A stretch of DNA of 64,000 nucleotides from Pseudisothecium myosuroides (Eukaryota; Streptophyta; Bryopsida; Hypnales; Lembophyllaceae), in assembly GCA_951799445.1 (NCBI GenBank), contig OX637296.1, positions 16,616,001 to 16,680,000 of the forward strand, in the 5' to 3' direction. The notes below the pieces were generated by a model. The model made no database searches. It was not told the origin of the DNA and worked only from the letters and a program-made list of their open reading frames with translations. The number at the start of each line of letters is the position of its first letter. Positions within the stretch are counted from its first letter, which is position 1. Position numbers and translations under genes: made by a program. Below are positions 58,751-64,000 of the stretch, in pieces.

Positions 58751-61700
58751 AACAAATGGAAATCTATCATCTAGAGATTTGTAAGCTATTTCAACTTGTA
58801 CAACATTTGCTTTTGATAGCACCTTTAAGTAATCCAAAAAAGTTTGACAATTCAAGTAATCCAAGATCTTCCAAGTGCAATAAATTGCCCAGAGGCTCCA
58901 AGAGATTTTCTATCTGATTCTCGTTCATCAAGCAAAGATTTTGGAGCCGAGGACATGGAGGTAATTTACTCCATATAAGATACTCAGATGAGTCAAAGGG
59001 TTTTCAAATCATGTGGGATTAATAGATGTTAATTCCCCTTTGCCAAAAATTGTTCATCCACTAAGGGTGAATGCACCTAATATCTACTAGATTTGGGCAA
59101 ACATTTTTTGGACAAGGTTTGTCAAAAGATTCTAGATTGACAACCTTATGTACAAGGAGATGCTTGGGCCTACAATATAAACTAAAAGAAGCTCTCTTTT
59201 CTTTAAGTTAACATCCTAGACCATTACTAAGACATTTTCCATCAACACTGACATTACTAATACTTAGAAAAGATGCTTCAAAGCAATCTATTGTACATTC
59301 TATTACATTGAATCTCCTTGCTTGGGAAAAAAACTCTCAAGTCTTATCGTTGCTCAAACAAAGGAAGAATAGATTTTTTTTTGCTTCCGAATATCTCTAG
59401 ACAGCTCAAACAATAGTTCAAATATATTGTCCTTTATTGTTCCCTATGATGGCATGATCACATCTTCATCTTTCAAAAAAAATTCCAGATATCACACAAC
59501 AATTGCTCTATACTCAAACTCATGTACATAAACTATTAAATTATCCAACCAATATGGAATCCATGTGTCAGTAAGATTAGTAAAAATGGCAACAAGTCGC
59601 AATTGTATTGTAACTGTGATACCAAACACAAGGGAGATAGTTCTTTAAACATGAGCCTTTCCCATCAAACTTTTTTTTTCAATTCTAAAATGCATTTCAA
59701 TCCAACTTCTAAAAAATAAAGCCCTCCCAATCTACAAAGGCAACCTCAATCACTCCTTTGAAAAGGAAGCCTTTGAAGGTTTGGGACAATAAATTTGGAT
59801 GCTTATTGCCTTATTAATTGCTTCAATTACAACCCATTATACTTCTTTTAATATTATGAACGTGGATGATATAACAATTTGCCTACACCCTCTCAAATCT
59901 ATCAATGCAAGGAATGCGCTTTCCTTTGTCACTTCAAGAGCATGTCGGATAATTTGTACTTGCAAATTTGCAAAGTCACGTACAATATTCCATATTTGTG
60001 AGCCCATATTTGAGATTTTTGATTGTTTTTTTTTTACCCTACTTGCTTTCTCCTCAATGAGGTACTCTAATGACATCTTTAGAATACATACTTGTTGGGA
60101 CCTGAGATGTTGGTTGAACGAGGCATACCTTCCTAGACATCTTTTTGGCAATGGAGTTTTATAAGGGATAAATAGGCATTTATAGAGACTTTTTGATTAT
60201 TGGTGGCTTGAACATTTGGCTGCCATGCCCCCCGACCAATTAAGTGTAAGTGCATTCATACCTTTGTTCAACCAACTACCTCCCATTTGGATTGCAAAAT
60301 GAACAACAGACAGACTAAATGGCTGCCATCACAATATAACCACCTTCGTTTGCTTGGTAGACGACTTTTTGTTTGTCTATCCATTGCCTACAATTTCATC
60401 CATTGGATCGTCTATCCAATGGTCTGATTGGAAGAGCATCTGTTCATCTTTTCTTTCGCTTGTACAAAGAGCATGAAAGCTAGTATTAAAAAAATATTGA
60501 ATCTTGTATTGGATCTAAGCATTTATTCTCATCCTCAATAAATTGAAATTGTCACTTAACTACAAATTCTAAAATTCTTTACATATCTTTTAGAAGACCA
60601 TATATAACCATGTGATTTTACAATAAAGTAGTATAAAAATTTGGAGGTTTAAATTAAGGATTCCCTCACCATATGAATTGCAATACATTTGCATATTTAG
60701 TATAGGAAACTTTTATTTGTAAATTTGCACCAATTTTACACCAAAATTTCAATACTTGCACCAAAATCTAGACTAGAATATCCATCCTTTTTCCCACAAC
60801 AAATCCATGCACTTTATAAAAAAATTCAAGGCAATTCAAGGCAAGGTGATTTGTATAAGTGCACTATAAAAATAGAAAGTAAAAAATATGATTTTGCCAC
60901 AACAAATCCATGAATCCTAAACCCTTAAAAACTAATCCAATGTTTTGAACATCAAAGCTAAATATAAATATACAAAGAAATCCTACAATGATATGAACCA
61001 AAAAAATTACAATCTTGGTGATTCTGAAGACATATAAAAAGAAAATGAAAAGATCTCAATTATTATCAATGAACTTTCTTAATTTAGTGTGCATGATGAA
61101 ACATGACAAAGTGTTCTTTTGGTGTAAATTTCTCAATTTCAAGCACTTTGAAAATTTAGCACCGTTTCAAGAATCAACATAGTGAACCTTTAGCTTTTTA
61201 TCATTTGCTATGTACAGGCTCCACACCTTCCAAGAACTATGGCTACAGAGGTAGGAAACCAAGGGCACTAAACCTCTGGCTTTTATCATTTGTTATGTAA
61301 AGACTCCACACCTTCCAAAGCCACTGCATGCAGCTGAAACCAGTGTTTTCCAAGCCTTCCGTGCAAGAGATGAAATTTTCTGCCCCGTGTGAGTCTCCAA
61401 GACTGCCTAGAGCAGCACGGCAGGCTCGGCAAAAACCGCAACACTACAGAATATCTAAAACCTAGATCTGTCCAAGATTTCAGATACCCTTTCCTGTACC
61501 CGGCCCATCACGATATACCAACGGAGTGGACACACCTATTCTTCAAAACAGAGCAATGGCATCTATCTTAATACTAGCAATGGATGATACGGTAACCTCC
61601 ACAAACGAAAACGATTCAACCGAATTGCGAAATTACCAACTGTGCACACGCACCATTCTTAACATCTGAAACAGAGAGAAAAGTTGACTGTAAGGGAATT

Positions 61701-61947
61701 TCTCTAGCTTACCCAAGGAGTAAAAAGCAGCAAAACATATGCAGAGTAACGGATTTATCAGAACACTCAGAATCAAGTGCATGACACTCTGCTGCATAGG
61801 TACATCCCATCACAGACGATTTAGCGTCTTTAGCAGCAACCTGTTACTGAATACCCCTGTGATACAAAAGAATAGAGAGGGAGTGTCAAAATTGATTCTA
61901 AAGCTGCAGGCCCGTTTGCTCATGTTTCCCAAAATGGCTCACTGGAT
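58751..61947. other. AT-rich spacer before the bS18 gene
   Basis: No gene could be supported. A 104-codon minus frame at 59837-60151 is open but has no known domain. A pair of direct repeats with period 85 (around TCATTTG...CTCCACACCTTCCAA) lies at about 61192-61325. The final part is the 3' flank of the bS18 gene. Confidence 0.45.
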
Positions 61948-63790
61948 TTAATTGTCTTCATCATCCAACCTTGATCGCAAAAAACGGAAGGGGGCCCGAC
62001 CCATTGATGTAAATGGCATGAGGCCAAAAGTTCGCGCAGTTTTGATTTCCCTAATCACTTTCCTCTGAGCCTTTGCAGTCAAAGAACTCTGCGCAACATA
62101 ATATAGCATTGTCTAGGGTTAAAACATATCCAATACCTCTGAACAATAATTACATCTGTTTCAACTGACGATTAAGCAACATTTCTCAAAATGAGGTCAA
62201 TGGTGGATAGCAAAGAGGTCATACTTAACTCCTGGCTACCTAAACTAAAACAGAAAGCCTATTTTGAAAGTTTACCACAATATAGTTGGTTATGGTAAGT
62301 TCCAGGAGATATTTCTATTTGTTCAAAACTGTGGGACATGATTTTGTTGTTGCATTCATATATTTTGTGACCTGCCTTACATGACTCATCTCTACTCCTA
62401 TAAGTATGGAAGTTAACGAAGGATCAGATTTACCAACAAAAAAGACCACTTAAACAAGAAACAACAAACGGATGACGCGAGGATGAACGCAAGAAAGCGT
62501 ACCCTCCGCTTGGGAAGAATCCTTGATGTCTCCGCAATAAAGTTTGACAAATAACGAGGATTCTGAAGCCACATAGAAAATACGAATTAATGATCAGTGC
62601 TTGCATGATAACCGACGGCTGCTCACACACGACTGCGTCAGAAAACCTCCACAAATTCAAAGGACAAAAAAAAAATCATACAGGTTTGGAAACGGCTCAT
62701 ACCCTGAAGTCAGCCCTTTGAAGAACTTCGTTATTATCATATTTCCGTCTGTAACGTGGAGGTGGCTTTTCGAGCTCATCAGGTTTCTTTGACAGATCCA
62801 GGTCCTGTTTACATAAAAACCAAAAAAATCAGGTGTCACGACTGTTTCACCCTAGTGTGAAAAATCAAAGCACGCAACTTCCAATTTAGATATATTCCAC
62901 AGAAAAGCACCACCGCTCCTGTACAAGAAAGACGTCATTGAAATATTTGAAAAGTCAAGGAGTGTTTCATGGTGTGTTCTTGTTTTTAACCCATTTTGGA
63001 CACATGCATGCGATGGGTTTGAAGTCATTACCCAAGTGCTTGGCTTTGGACTAAAGCAACCTATCGCAAAAACTAAGGGCTAAGGATCAAACACATTTTA
63101 GCGACCATTAAGGTGCTTTGACCAAGAAGTCCTTTGGTCCCTCGTTTGGGCTCGGAGGTGCAAAGGTGGGGACGGTGGGACCAATGATCGAATTCGGAAC
63201 AGGAACGGACGGGATTGAATGCAACTAGTACTCCCTTGTTTGGGCTTGTTTGAGCTCGGAGGTGCAAGGGTGGGAGGGTAGGACCAATAATCCAAATGGG
63301 AACAGGAACGGACTAGATTGAATGCAACTATGAGTTGTTGCCATTCCAAAAAAACCCGGAGGAGGAGTACGAAGAGAGGTTACAAACCCAGACACACCAG
63401 GACATTTCAAATACCTCCAATATTCAAAAACATTTCAGAACATTTCAAAGCTGGGGTCGTCACCTCGGGGTCATATGTCTGCCCTGGAAAGAAGAGCCGG
63501 TCGGGTCGGAACTGGTACGGGCGCTGCTCATCGTCCAAGTCGTAGTCGACAATAGCGGAAAGGGCCGCGTCACTGAGCACTTGCCCTCTCTCATCTTCCC
63601 AATCTTCGTCATCGTCGTCGTCCTCCTCTTGCATGTCACTGTCATCCTCTCCCGAGTCTCCTGCAGCTGGCCCCGCCGCCCTCCACGAGGCCGACCGCTC
63701 GATCTCTTCCAGCTCCCGGAGAAGGTCGTCGTCCTCCCCGTCGTCCTTCTTTGATGAGAGGCCCAGCACACGCGATTCGAAGTCATCCAT
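61948..63790 (-). CDS. Ribosomal protein bS18, mitochondrial type, four exons
   Basis: Exons on the minus strand: 63790-63464, 62804-62703, 62562-62503 and 62088-61948. All junctions are GT-AG in phase 0 and give 209 codons plus stop. The conserved S18 core is spread over exons 2 to 4: PPPRYRRKY, NPRYLSNFIAETSRILPKRR, then LTAKAQRKVIREIKTARTFG and LMPFT. bS18 binds 16S-type rRNA in the small ribosomal subunit; plastid S18 is normally plastid-encoded, so a mitochondrial role is likely. Exon 1 (109 codons) is a long acidic extension with runs of D and E, followed by FFPGQTYDPE. No targeting peptide is visible from the ATG at 63790. The frame stays open upstream to an AG acceptor at about 63813, so an earlier exon outside the window may encode it. 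The exon 1 start region is tandemly duplicated. Confidence 0.88.
63128..63345. repeat. Tandem duplication in intron 1 of bS18
   Basis: CTCGGAGGTGCAA... occurs at 63151 and 63255, period about 104, running to GGAACGGAC...GATTGAATGCAACT in both. Non-coding. Confidence 0.75.
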
Positions 63791-64000
63791 GGGCAGATCT
63801 ACAGGATGAGACTCTGTAAGTCGACCGTTCTTAGCTCCTGGAAACATATCCAAGGGTGCAACGAAGACTCTTAACCTAAATAAGAATTTCGAAGTCATCC
63901 ATGGACAGATCAAGAGGATGAGGCTCTGCTAGTCGACCATTCAGAGCTCGTGGGAAAATATCCTATGGTACAACAAAGATTCTCAACCTAAATAAGAATT
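63776..64000. repeat. 112-bp tandem duplication at the start of bS18
   Basis: TTCGAAGTCATCCATGG occurs at 63776 and again at 63888. The second copy runs to the window end. Each copy contains the ATG context and a possible AG splice acceptor (minus strand CTTACAG/AG and CTAGCAG/AG). Confidence 0.8.

Noticed and set aside
59837..60151. 104-codon minus-strand frame
   Set aside because: Open, with a helix-prone N-terminal part, but no motif, no homologous copy in the window and no clear gene structure.

Overview
The window is nuclear DNA of a land plant. The evidence is intron-rich genes with GT-AG introns, a Ty1/copia element of plant type, an NDR1/HIN1-like (LEA2) gene pair, an NB-ARC/LRR relic and many plant-type MITEs. 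Gene-bearing parts are moderately GC-rich and the spacers strongly AT-rich. A seedless plant such as a bryophyte fits the look of the genes, but I cannot prove it from this window.

Layout. 1-9850: a broken Ty1/copia element whose integrase is split by a 4.34 kb insertion (2436-6777); its 3' end carries an antisense ORF with an RNase H1-type hybrid-binding domain. 9878-10908: a kinase pseudogene with its N-terminal part sense and its kinase part inverted. 11949-12635: LEA2/NHL-like gene 1. 13811-20671: AT-rich spacer with TIR elements. 20672-22003: intact protein kinase gene (minus) with NFE in place of DFG. 24820-30912: an eleven-exon DDX11/CHL1 helicase gene that I could assemble without a break (895 codons plus stop). 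33499-34176: LEA2/NHL-like gene 2. 35.5-54 kb: repeat-rich DNA made of duplicated segments split by nested TIR elements. 54.5-56.8 kb: a CACTA-like element. 56.85-58.75 kb: NB-LRR remains. 61948-63790: a four-exon gene for ribosomal protein bS18 of the mitochondrial type (minus).

The most unusual content is a set of about twelve non-autonomous elements that start CCCCTAAA, end TTTAGGGG and are flanked by TTAA on both sides. This is the structure of piggyBac-type elements, a superfamily not usually associated with land plants. Several copies can be compared with unoccupied sites inside the same window because the DNA around them is duplicated; those comparisons support TTAA duplication on insertion. 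A second family (TIR AGGTAG, TA duplication) and PIF/Harbinger-, MULE- and CACTA-like elements are interleaved with them, giving a readable order of insertions.

No two genes form an operon or an obvious pathway. CHL1 (genome maintenance, nucleus) and bS18 (mitochondrial translation) are housekeeping genes. The LEA2 pair and the NB-LRR relic belong to families linked to stress or defence. No transposase gene for any of the TIR families is visible here.
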